Shown here: piece after piece, positions 12,800-24,115 of the stretch | Position numbering within the stretch: the stretch's first letter is position 1 | How the letters are laid out: each line of letters starts with the position of its first letter | Assembly: GCA_018894105.1 (NCBI GenBank) | Contig: CM032121.1 | Span: forward strand, 32,964,230 to 33,028,229 | Source of the DNA: Jacaranda mimosifolia | Lineage: Eukaryota; Streptophyta; Magnoliopsida; Lamiales; Bignoniaceae | Length of the DNA: 64,000 nucleotides | Direction of reading: 5' to 3' | Program-made: the position numbers and the translations under genes | Notes under the pieces: model-generated | Databases searched by the model: none | What the model saw: the letters and a program-made list of their open reading frames with translations, nothing else | What the model was told of the DNA's origin: nothing

Positions 12800-13310
12800 A
12801 TGCCGTGAAAAAGAGATTGTGAAATGGTTGAACAATAAAAAAGGGGTTTGAATTTACAACCCCTAATGATGAACAATAGATCTATTTGTTCGTTAATCTG
12901 CCATCAAATGTGACGGCTTCCGTAGCCTTGGCAATGGCGAGGCAGTGGAGTACATGGTCAAGTGCGGGAATGAAGGCCGCCCAAAGGTGGCTAATGTGAC
13001 GAGTCCATATGGCACCTCTGTCTAACCACCCGTGGATCTTAGGAGGAAGAAGCGGCGGTGGTGGACGTAGGTAAAACGATGTGGTAGTCGTGGTTATAGA
13101 GGCGGAGGCTATAGAGGTGGCAGTTGGGGAAGCTATGTAGGAGGCTAAAGGAGTGGCTAACTTAAGTGCACCGAGACTGGACATATGGCTAGGGAGTGTT
13201 TGCACGGAGACGGCGAAAGCGGTGGAAGATACAACTACAAGAGAGGGGACTATTATAATTGTGGTGACGATGGGCATTTTTTGCTCGCAAATGCCCCAAC
13301 TCCGAGTAAT
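12800..13310 (+). pseudogene. Cold-shock-domain/glycine-rich/CCHC zinc-knuckle protein, degenerate
   Basis: Read across frames, the plus strand keeps the order of plant CSP/GRP2 proteins. VKWLNNKKG begins at 12819, then a frameshift, then a TTPNDE stretch, then DLFV with a stop, then DGFRSLGNGEAVEY and NEGRPKVANVTSPYG, as in a cold-shock domain. A Gly-rich segment follows (about 13070-13140), then two zinc knuckles: KCTETGHMAREC (first Cys lost) and YNCGDDGHF (last Cys lost). At least four stops or frameshifts are present. Functional members are RNA chaperones in cold response; this copy cannot make one. There is no intron, but the family is often intronless, so retrocopy origin is undecided. 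Confidence 0.85.
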
Positions 13311-13924
13311 TTTTTCTATTTCAGGTTCTTGGGTGAGGTAAACCATATCTGACTATATATAAAACACTTATCCCTTTTAAGTTGTTGCTTAATTTTATTG
13401 ATTTTACAATGTCTATAAATTTTCAGTTGGATGATATGTGTGTGTGTCTATGCTCAAAATTTTATTATTTTCATTGTTGGTCATAATGGAGGTTTTGGAA
13501 CTTTTCTCTACACGTCTTTCACTGGAATTTGCAATATCCTCCTTTTCTGTTGATATTGCTAACAGTTTCCTCTAACATCTTGACCTGCCAATTCCTTTAA
13601 CTGATGTATTGATAGAATAAGCGGGTCATATAACATATGTGATGTACAACTCTGTTGTTTCTAACCTCTATGCTGTGGAATTGTGAATAGGTTTAGTTGT
13701 TAATTTATTTTCAAAAAGCAAAATAGATTAGTGTTTTCCTTGATTAAGCACAAATTCTCCAATTTGCCACCCAGTTCTTGTTCTAATTTTGTGTTTTGCT
13801 TGTCCTGGTTCCTAAATTATATTTTTTGTTTCTTCCTGAATTTTTCTTTTGCTCAACTGGCAGCCCTCGATTGTATTTGCTACTGTTGATTTGACTTCAT
13901 TTTCTTATTTGGAATGATGCGGGT
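13311..13924. other. Spacer between two pseudogenes
   Basis: T-rich sequence with no recognised coding similarity. It may include decayed introns or upstream exons of the following TRIPP-like pseudogene, but I could not match any. Confidence 0.4.
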
Positions 13925-15769
13925 GCTTTTACTAGTAAATGTTGGGGTTAAGTTTATGAGGGATTCCACCCTGAAAATTCTTCAATTCAAAAAGTATCAT
14001 GAAAGAAATCTAACCATTGAGAATGACAACATGATAACTTCTTTTAATCATGATCCTCTGGCGAATTGTTAAAATGGTTGCTTTCTTTGAATAATTCTCC
14101 CCTTTCGCTCATCCTTTATCACCTCCTATATTGAGTTCCAGTTCAAGTATTCGGAGCATGTCCGCTAAGCCCACAATATTTATGTCTTTTGGTTCTTAGA
14201 TTTTCTCTGTTGGTCATTTCAGAAATTATTCTATGTCCTCATTTCCACCAAATACGACACCACCCCAAGCCATCACAACACCCAATCCTAAACCAAGCTT
14301 TGACCCAGAAGACTGGAATCAATTTTCGTTGAGGAAGTTTGTCGAAAGTGGCAAAAATGGAAATGAGGGATTACTATATTTTCATGGTGTGCCATGCAAC
14401 CCGAGAGATTTTATGTTCGGTGTGGTTTGGAAGGAATTTTTACTCCTGGAAAAAGGTGGAGGATAAAAATTGAGTTAATTCAACATGTAGAAATTCATTC
14501 TTTTTCTGTTGATTGCAACACAGATGATATTCTTTATGTTCAAGGTGTGGTTTCTTTTATCTTCCCCCCATCCCTTCTCTCCCCATCTCCTCCACCCCTT
14601 CTAAGTTATTTTAGTTGTTATGAATTGGGATCTTTTCAATAAGAAGACCTCAACTAGGTTAATTATGGAATATGTGATGCTTTTGTTTGGGCTTTAATGC
14701 TTTGAAATTATATCAAATTTGTCTTTGCAGAATGTTTCCCCTGCAAATCCACCGGACATAGTGGTGTTTATAGATTTCATAACAATAGTTTTTGAAGAGG
14801 CATCGAAAGGTTATCACCATTATCTTTATCGATTGCTTGCACTGAAGTTGGGAATGACTACAGTTTACCAAATTTAGCGCTCAGGTTTTTATTTGCTGAA
14901 AATCCTTAAATTAAATTGTTGCATTGCAAATTATGGAACTTTCTTAATTGATATGTGAATGATGTGCTTGCATCTGCAAAAATATATGCTCAATAGTTTT
15001 TTCATCTTTTTGTATTTGTTACTAGTTAAGATCATTGAGAGTTATGCTTGAACCACCTTTTCCTTATGAAGATTATTGGAAATTCATCTTAGTTTAGAAA
15101 CTTCCAACTCTAAACATCTTAGGCCTTTATTTATTTATTTATTTTAGCATTTTCACTTTGTGCATGCATTATATTCTTGCTCACTCATGCCTGCCCTTCT
15201 GTTGAGTAAGCAGAAAGTTCAACTACAATCTTTATATGAATTCTCTTATAAAAAACCTGATCTTGAAGTCCCTGTGTTGGCAATAATCCATGATTTTTCA
15301 CAAAGCACAATTGCTTCTCTTGAAAGATTTGTTGTTGGTTTTGTAGACTTCAATACTACTTCCTTCCCATAATTTCATTGCAGACCTAAAGATGTGAATA
15401 GATACCAAGACCTCCTCTCAATAATTTTGCGTGAATTTACTTGGTCTTTGGATGCATCTTGAAGATTTAGCCTATCATTGCTTAAGGTGCAGTCAATTAA
15501 ATCTGATGAAGTATATTTAATATGTGGGCTCAAGTATAATATAAAGTGGATATAGTTATTCTGGTGCTAGGATTTCAATCTACGTCTTGGTAATGAGAAT
15601 TTTGAGAATGTTTGCTTATGTTTCTTCAGAACAAAATTGTTTTGAGGAAACATAACCGAACATACTCTCATTTTCCCTCCAAAACACTAAAAAAAGTTTT
15701 TTCAAAATACCCTCTCCTATCCTTCATTATCCCTAAACGTTCCCTATTTTTCAATATACATACCTTTAT

Positions 15770-15801
<32 letters not shown>

Positions 15802-15802
<1 letters not shown>

Positions 15803-18539
15803 GAAACACCCCTAAAACTTGGTATTTGAAAAAAAATAAGAATTTAGAAATCAAGATGTTGGTTGGTCGGATTTTAGGACTCAAAAAATAAATAAGAAGG
15901 ATTTAATTGCTTGGAAATTAAAAGTTTTAGTGTTGAATCATAATTTGAGAAGACTTGATTGACCGACATTTGGAAAGTTTTGTGGGTCAAAGTGGGATTG
16001 TTTTGGGTCAACTAGGTGAATGTTAGGCACTCAAGCATTTGAGGGACTGAATTAAGGAGTTGTCAATAGTTGGAGGGATTGATTGTAAGCTGAAAAAAAG
16101 ATTTGGGGGTAAAACAGTGAATTCTTGAAAGTTTGTGTATATATATATATAGCATTTCACCCCCTTAATTCTTCATTTCTTCTCCATGCACCACTGTGGA
16201 CCTTTCTTCCTCGGCGAACCCTTCCAATGACAAAAACACCTCAAATTTGGTACCAAAATCTTCCTCTCTGAACGTAGAACACAACCATACCATTTTCTTG
16301 CATAACCTACTAGTGTAAAAGCTAGAAACTAAGCTCAAAGTTACGGGCACGGTGGGCTTGATGGCGCAACCTCACTGGCTACGAAAGCAATTTTTTGGGC
16401 AGTGGAGTTGGTAGAGCTTAGCTCAAGGAACAAACCAGTGGGTTTTAATTAAGTTTGGGTGTAGCGCTAGTGATGGAATTGGAAGAAAAACCTCACGGCG
16501 GCGAGTAGTAGTGCCAGGTAATCGGAGCTGCAAATGGCTATCTTCCTAGCGGCGAAATGTGGAATTATTTGGGGCGTTGGATTGCTCTCGTTGAGAGGCA
16601 TCTTTTGGTGGTGGTGTTGCCCATTTTCGGTGACTCTAGATGGCATCGGCAGAGAGATAGAATCTTCTCCTTGAGCGATGATCATAGGGGTGAAGTTGGT
16701 TTGTGATTTCGGAGCTTCGCTAAGAAAATCTTGGGTAGAAGAGTTGGATTTGGGATTATACATATATGTTGTACCGTTTTATCTCATAAATCCTATATTG
16801 TGACACTTGCGGATATGAATTATGATATGGAACCAAGATTCGGAACATGCATGTACCATTATAAGCTTAGTGAACTCAGATTTATATTATCATGTGATAA
16901 TTTTGGGTTATTTAAGTTTATTAGTGGATTAAAAACTTAATTTTGTGGATTTGGAACCTAAGAACAAAATTTAAATTATTAAGGAATATTGGATCATTAT
17001 TATTAATTTAGTATATTGTGGCAAGATGAACTGGATGATTAAGGACCTGATATTATTCTTTTATCGAGATCGGCTTAATCAGCACGTTTCGTACTGATAT
17101 TACCAATTGAACCCTAGAACTATCGTATTAATCGATTAACTAGTGATTTTGGACTGTTGATAGTATATTAGAAATTATTGGGATTGCATGTAGATTTTGA
17201 CAGTAAATATACTTTTTTAGTTAGGTGACGAAGAAGTGGGTTCCGCTGACTAGTAGACCGCTGATTGTGGTTGCATTTTTTGAGGCTACGGAGGTAAGGG
17301 TCTAACCTCTTTGGTAATTGCTTGTATGCCATGTGAGGGTCTGCCAATGTGGCATTTGATTACACCTATTTGTTATTGTGATAAACCCCTTTGAGGGTTC
17401 TTGTTTCTATACTGTAATTACATCGTGTTAATTGAAATCTGTGAAATGCTTGAGATCTCGCTTGCTATCTGTTAACCAATGTGTACACCCCTGTGAGGGT
17501 TATCACTTGATATGACTCTGAATCATGTCTGTTCTAATGCCTAAAACTCTTGTTTGTTATCCGATCATTCTGTTATTTGACTATTTTGTTATCTGACCGT
17601 TCTGTTATCAGTTCTTATTCGATTATCTGTTTATCTATTAATGTTTTACCATGCCGGCAATCAATTTATTGATTCTGCATATATACCTGGAAATATGTAT
17701 AGGTCGAGTGCCAATCTTAGCTAAATACTTGGGTATATGGGACACACTAGGGATACTCCAGGTGTCAGTGATATGCTAGGGATACTCCTAGGTATCGGTA
17801 GTATGCCAGGGATACTCTTGGGCATCAATGATGTGCTAGGGATACTCCTAGGCATCTACCGTGTATCAAGCTATCATGCTTGGGTAAGACTGTCTGGCAG
17901 ACTGAAAAGTGGAAAAAACTAATATATCTGTTCAGTCCTGATTTATTGGGTTTCGTATGTTAATCAAGCTTGTTTTATTCTGATTGTATCCTGACTGCTT
18001 GTATATTGTTCATGGAACAAGTTTTTGCTTGTATCTTTAAATGTATATGTTCTGACTATTAATTGTTGTTTTGTTGAGTTGATTTTTCCTCAGCAGAACC
18101 CTACTATTTAATATTAGAATTATCCCTTACTAAGTCATTTGGACTTACCTTCCCATATTTCATTGATTTTCTCAAACAAGAATAAATGATGAAAATGAAC
18201 TTTAGGCTTGGATTGAAGTAAACATGTTTTGTAACAGAACAGGTGTTTATATCTGTTTACAGGTTCAATCGTATGTTAAGTTCTAAATTTATTGATGTTA
18301 TGATATGTTAGGATGAAATTAAGGTTTGTGTTATTTATGGAATGATGAATGCTATTGAATCAGTTAATGCATGTAAATTGTACTTTTGTTGAGGATTGTT
18401 TAGGTTGAAGCTCGTTGCTATCTCTGATAAATTTGGAAAAAAATTTTGATGGACCTATTGTTTATATTATGGGTTAAGATTTAAGTTTGAATTGGAGTGG
18501 CATTTCAGCTTAGGGGCTATCCCGAGAGGGGGTGCTACA
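15802..18539 (+). mobile_element. Solo LTR, 2.74 kb, Ty3/gypsy-like
   Basis: It begins TGAAACACCCCTAAAACTTG and ends GGGGGTGCTACA, flanked by atata on both sides (15797-15801 and 18540-18544). That duplication lies in an (AT)n run and is therefore weak alone. There is no internal gag-pol region and no second LTR, so this is a solo LTR. The start resembles the fragment at 33396 and the end resembles the 58158-60641 LTR read on the minus strand, which suggests one family. It contains a 36-bp minisatellite. Confidence 0.72.
17728..17870 (+). repeat. About 36-bp minisatellite inside the solo LTR
   Basis: Four imperfect copies of a unit containing CTAGGGATACTCCTAGG followed by a variable ATCGGTAGTATG-like segment. 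A frame through it repeats LGILLGI, a by-product of the 36-bp period rather than evidence of a protein. Confidence 0.8.
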
Positions 18540-19440
18540 ATATACATCATATATATTTTATTATTATTCTAACAATAAAAAAATTCACTCAATTCCACTT
18601 TTACTTTAAAAATTTAATAAAAAAACATTGATTTGACTGTTAAAGTGAAAAAATGTCTTTCCCCAAAACATAAACAAACATACAAAAACTCTCCAAAACC
18701 AATTTTAACTATTCCCCAAAACATAACCAAAAATCAATTACATTTCCTAACACAACTTTCACATTATCAAATATCACTTTCAACATTCATTCTCCCAAAA
18801 CACATATTAAAATCACACAACAAACATAACCAAACATTGCCTTTATTTTTCCACCATTAATTTTCTCAAGCAAGAAACCGGAATAGTTCATCCAAATATG
18901 TGTAAGAAGCATTTTGCTTTTTTTGTTATGAAAAAAATAATTATTTCACTAACTGGTATTTCATCTATGACTAGTCTAAGTTGCTAATCAAAATCTGGGT
19001 ACACTGCTGTTGCTGGATCACAAATTTTCAACAGGTTGAATGTATATAATTGGCAGGAGAGGTGAAGAACATTCTTTTATTCTCAAACCAGCAACGAAGT
19101 TTTGGAAGTATCCCAAGAGTCAAACCAATGGTAATTTACGACCACCAAGCTTGTCAACTGGAAGTGCTGCATCAAGTAGGCATCCCTTCTCCAATATTGA
19201 AGGGAGAAATATTGGACCAATTGCCAATCATTATGTAGCTCTTGTATCATATTGGTGCAATTATACTAGTATGAGGCTATAAATTATATAATTTTCCAGG
19301 ATGACGTGGAGTAGAAAACTTTATTTTAAAGGTACTAATATACTTGTCTATATTTTTAGAATTAAAGTTGTTTATTAAGCAACCAACAAGATGGCATCCC
19401 CATATTTCAAGGGACCTTATGATCTTTGCTAATAGAAGAA

Positions 19441-20850
19441 AGATATATTTCCTCTAGAAGTTTTTTTTCTAAACAACGGATGATTAAATAAGACCTTTTC
19501 GCCCCCTACATTTTCAAAAAGGATGTATTGATATTCAGTCTAATGTTCTTTTATACAGTGCCTGGTTGTTACTGTGCTTTCAATTACTTTTTTCTTATAA
19601 TGATTGCAAAGATTAATTCTGTGAGTTAATCATTAGGCATTGATTTGGGTATGGCAGGTTTGCTACTGTTATAATATGAGGTTGTTATTTTCAAGATTTA
19701 ATGATTTGAACAATATCAAAATGGTTAGTCAAACTACTGCATTGCACTGGGCTTTGCGTGTTCTCTACCATTATGAGCTATTCAAGTTGGTAGCTTCAAT
19801 TGCTACATTTGAGCCTATGCTTTTCCCCTCTTATGCCATCTAAGCCAAGATTCACATTAGCCGTTTTCACATATCCTTGGAGCATCCAAGTTTAGATAAT
19901 AGCAAGCAAAATTGGCCCTTATATACGAACTCTCCAACCTATACCTGATTGTAGAAGCACACGTCTTATATAAGTTTTGAGTTGATGTGAGCATCACAGT
20001 CTAGTTTGAGGGAAAGTATACAAGAAAGGTGTTGTCTTTACCATAGGCACATACTTACAACTGAATCAAGTAAAATAAAGCTAAGAAAGGTAGCAGGCAG
20101 TAGCTAAAAGATTTTAGAGAATCTTATAGCAAAAAATGCAACACCTACTCTACCTTAACTTTCATTTGTAGTAGACGGTATGTAACTAAAATGCACTACT
20201 AAAATCAAAATTTCCGCTCCCTCAAATCAGCCCCCCAAGGACTCAGTTTTGCAAGTAAAAAATGTAATTAGCTCACTATACAAAAGTCCAAAACGTATCC
20301 AAAAAGTCAACATCTTTATACTAATTTTTGTAACAATATCTTCCAATGATCATTAACAAAGCAAATATCTAGCACCTACCAGATTTACAAAACTAATACC
20401 ATCATGTGTGGGCGACACACAAAAAAATTAAGAAAAAAATTGAGATTAAAGTAATTGATTTGAGAACATTTTAGAATCATAGAGAGCAACAAAAATATTA
20501 GATTCCAGAATGTAAATATTGAAGATTGCATCCAAAGATAAAAGATAAAAAAGAAAATATTTTTGTGCAAGTGTAAGTGTGATTAAAAGATCTAAAGTTC
20601 TTATCTTTTCCAATAAAGAGATTTGGCCAATCGTCGTCGAGCAAGGACTGATTCGTCCTAACAATGGTTTGAACATGACAAATTAAGAATAAGTTCATGT
20701 TCTAAATTATGATACTACCCCATTAAACACAAAGGAACAAGTCATTAATAATCTTTGTGATTTACCTCATAAAGTTATTATTGCATTCCCATGTTGAACA
20801 ACATCATCATGCAAACATAAAGCCCATAGTCATACCTATTTAATAATGTA
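19441..20850. other. Unassigned region
   Basis: The open frames here match no family I recognise. CACTACTAAAATC at 20194 resembles a CACTA terminus, but no partner end was found. Confidence 0.4.
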
Positions 20851-20859
20851 TTAGTACTT

Positions 20860-23800
20860 GAAAAAAGAGAATTACAAAATCTTATATCAAAATGATTTAT
20901 TAAAAAATTCGAATACTATAAAGACATACCCATTTTTTTGTTGCGGAACCCAAACTAGTCTTACATATTCGAACTTCTCCATGTTCATTTTTTTTCTGTA
21001 TAGTCAATGGGTTCCTAAAGATTCATTAACTGGTGCATGAACTGACCTATATTTAACCAATATAATTGAACGTGATTCGGGAGTTATTATGAAAACGTGT
21101 AATAGTCGAATTACAGAGCATTCACTTTGATCATACCACCGTCTTAACTACTTCCATCCTATCAGCATTTGAGTCATTCAAAGGAAGTGTGTCGCATATA
21201 TAATTCTTTTTACAACCAAAATTTATAATACACAAAAATCAATGGTCTTTCAAGTCGTGAATTGGAATGAACAATTCCTCCAAATATTCGATGTTATTTG
21301 CGAACTCTTTGCCATAAATAAGGTGTGGATCAACTTGTCATTAGAATGCTCCCCCATCAGTATCATTTGTTGCATGTACAAAAAGATAATATGAAGTTAG
21401 ACTGACTAACTAAAGTATCAATGATAATTATTTTATTTATTATGTGGCACACAGCAAGCATGGCAAGAAAAAACCAGCATGGAATATAATATGTCTCCTT
21501 TCTAGTTTTCAACGTGCACATGTAAGCAACAACATCAATTACCTATAGAAACACAAAAAATATTATTTTATTAACTTGGAAAAGATAGTCAATTAGAGAA
21601 AAGCATAAAATTATTGGCAAGACTATAGTTTTACGCTGCTGGAGACAGAAGTTTCTGGTCACAAACTCCTTATACCGAACCGATTCACACTTCAATTGTC
21701 GAATTTAACAACTATTGTTCTGAAAATAAAAATAATAAAATCATTACATAGTGATATACATATATATATATATTGGTATGTCAATAAGAATTTGCATAAA
21801 ATTTCATAAATTTACTCAATCTAGATTCAACCTTTTATTAAACAATTATTGGATGATGTCCTCTTCACCTCTTCACAAGCCATTGGATTAAGTGGAAACT
21901 CATTTTAATTGTAAATAGGTTATTACGAAAATTGTTCATGCTTGTTAGATCAACGAGTTTATCTATTGAACCCTCATGTGTACCACCTCGTGTAAAGTCT
22001 AATATCTTGACATTTCATTTACTTCCTTCCCTATTTGCTTTGCTCGCTGATTGTGGAACTATACTACGTTCATTTGAAAACCTACTCTTGATAGTTGAAG
22101 AAGGAGCCTAATAAAGTTGGCTTGGGCTTATTGAGGGGGATGCTATTGATTCTCTAATGGTGTTTCTTATTATATTTGGGATATTTTCAATTGAATTTTG
22201 CATGTCAAGCATCATGTCCCAAATCTTTACCAAGCTGACACTATCTCGTGTGACATTATCCTATCGGCAACATCCAGTCTGATTCGTCTTTATTTCAACA
22301 ACCATCTCAAACAACGTAGTTATCTGCTTTTGTAACTCTTCAAATTTATCATCGATTGCAATTTCTCTCTCATCTTTCAGTTTAGAGCCATAATGTACCT
22401 TTTCATCAAAGGGTTGGTTGGGATACCTGTCTTGTGATTGCGTATGATTCATATTTTGCTGACTCACATCCCGTGTGATCTCAAAAATCCAACACCTATG
22501 TTCCATGAGTGTCATTTTCTCTACGTTCTTCTGAGTTGAAAAGGTCTCTGCAAATTCCATTTTGCACGCCTATTTCATTCAATTCAAAATTATTAGAAAA
22601 AAACTAATAAAAATCCCTTATAATAAACTTTTATATCTGAAAAATCCCATAACATTGTTCTTCAAATTGAAATGCCCATTCCACAGTTTTTCTTCCCCAA
22701 AAAGCCCAACCATTTGCTTTTACTCTATCATTGACTAAAATTACTCTTCCATATATAACATTGAGTTTTTATTTATTAATATTTAATTTAATAATTATTA
22801 TTTTAATAAGATTTTAGTACAATATTGTTCAATCTGTCCATTGGCCTAGGTACAATCAGTTCAAATTACAACTTAAAACTAAAAATCTTAATAATTGATT
22901 TATAACTAATTCTTAGGGCCATAAATTAACAATTTGAGTTTTATTAGAAATTAAGTGTGTTGCTTTACAAGTAGTTTCTAGAATTTAAGGCCATTAGTCA
23001 TAATAAAGTATTAGGATATCTGACATTTCATTTTGGAATTATTCCACTACTATGTATGTGGGTTTTTTTTTTTGGAAGAGGAAATAAAGACTTGCAAACT
23101 AAATAACACGTACATTGACTCAACAAACACTAATTAATTAAAATTTAAAATAAGTCCACAATCCAAACAATATGCAAAATCAGAATTACGAGAGTATGGC
23201 CATATCTACTATAAAACGAACAAAGTACACAGCTTCTAAGCACACCTTATCATTCCAATAACCACATTTCCTTTGCAGCTCCATGGTTATATAATTAACC
23301 CTTTCCTTTGATAATTGTTCAATCAATGGAGCATCATGATTATAGACAAAAGGATCCCTTGAATTGATTATCTGAACCGTGGCAAAGAAAACAACCTATA
23401 ATTATAAATGATAAATATAGAACATTACTGTGTCATTTGCTATGATTCAGAATATTTTATGTAAACATAATATTAATAGGTTCAAAGTTAGGAAATAATA
23501 ACCTAAAATAGGAAAATGCATCCACCAATGTCATTGGAAGACATCCAATTCTGCACCCCCTCATTCAATTTATTTCTACTTAATCTTACCCAATTCATGT
23601 ACAGAACTAAACTCAAATCAAGTAGCAAGTTCAAATATTCGATTGCCATATTATGTTGTGTTTCAGGAAACAACACAATTCCAAAAAGGAGGGCCATGTA
23701 CATCACTCTGAAATCATCATCACTATTTTTATTTATCTTTATCTTTTCAACCGTGTCAGTCAAATCAACCCTTTCTCGTTTATTTTAAATAAATTATCAT

Positions 23801-24115
23801 ATTTGGTTAATCCAAGTTGGTTATTTGCATCTAGTCGAATAACATCTCCTAAATATGGAACGCCAAAGGCCTTGTATACCACAACATCATATATAATTAG
23901 TTCTTTTCCATGGATCTTGAGATAATTATTATTTCGATCATGACACTCTACAATCCATTGCATCATGACTCAATTGATTGCTTCACATTGAATAGTTGTG
24001 AATGCCCCGAATCCAATTCTTTAGTTGTGTCACGTTGAGATTCGTTTAGAGTAGCATTTACATCTGCAATCTTACATAGAGATGTTATATGTTCAAACTT
24101 GACTTCCTGCATATG
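20860..24115 (-). pseudogene. Ulp1-type protease with plant-mobile-domain-like N-terminus, TE-associated relic
   Basis: Read on the minus strand, the N-terminal part (about 24113-23503) shows LTESQRD, FGAFTTIQCEAIN, MMQWIVECHDRNNNYLKIHG and DVVVYKAFGVPYLG, then VMYMALLFGIVLFPE, EYLNLLLDLSLVLYMNW and GGCIFLF. This is the layout of plant mobile/DUF1985-like domains. The C-terminal part (about 21330-20870) shows EELFIPIHDLKDH, a stop where HWFL is expected (21239-21241), then LCIINF, and CDTLPLNDSNADRMEVVKTVV split by no frame change. The catalytic-Cys block reads QQKNGY then VFIVFEFFNKS, with the expected Asp-Cys-Gly deleted (about 20923-20943). Frameshifts occur near 23762 and 24010. Such genes are usually carried by plant DNA transposons. 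Ulp1 enzymes remove SUMO; this one cannot. Confidence 0.72.

Larger units (their letters stand above)
15608..18838. mobile_element. Possible TIR element hosting the solo LTR
   Basis: The left end reads AATGTTTGCTTATGTTT; the reverse complement of the right end reads AATGTTTGGTTATGTTT. Without the LTR inside it the element would be about 490 bp. No convincing target duplication was found, so boundaries are tentative. It sits in a TRIPP-pseudogene intron. Confidence 0.4.
13925..19440 (+). pseudogene. TRIPP-like (TRAPP-interacting plant protein) pseudogene with introns
   Basis: Exon remnants lie at about 13925-14544, 14731-14884, 19057-19268, about 19311-19340 and 19380-19434, bounded by recognisable GT and AG sites. 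Recognisable pieces include LLKWLLSLNNS, SVGHFRNYSMSSFPPN, KPSFDPEDW, RCGLEGIFTPGKRW, VDCNTDDILYVQ, PPDIVVFIDFITIVFEEASK, GNDYSLPNLALR, RGEEHSFILKPAT and QPTRWHPHISRDLM. They are in the order of the protein I know as Arabidopsis At3g17900 (TRIPP), a TRAPP-complex partner in membrane trafficking. Damage includes a TAG before IFSVGHF, frameshifts near 14070, 14392 and 14808, and a phase break after 14544. The N-terminal and C-terminal thirds are missing. The 14885-19056 intron is swollen by transposon insertions. Family call strong; symbol withheld because the copy is dead. Confidence 0.82.

Noticed and set aside
17737..17922. LGILLGI-repeat frame
   Set aside because: Arises from a 36-bp minisatellite (multiple of three) inside an LTR; no start context or homologue.
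20194..20210. CACTACTAAAATC, possible CACTA terminus near the Ulp1 relic
   Set aside because: No matching inverted terminus or 3-bp duplication found on the other side of the relic.
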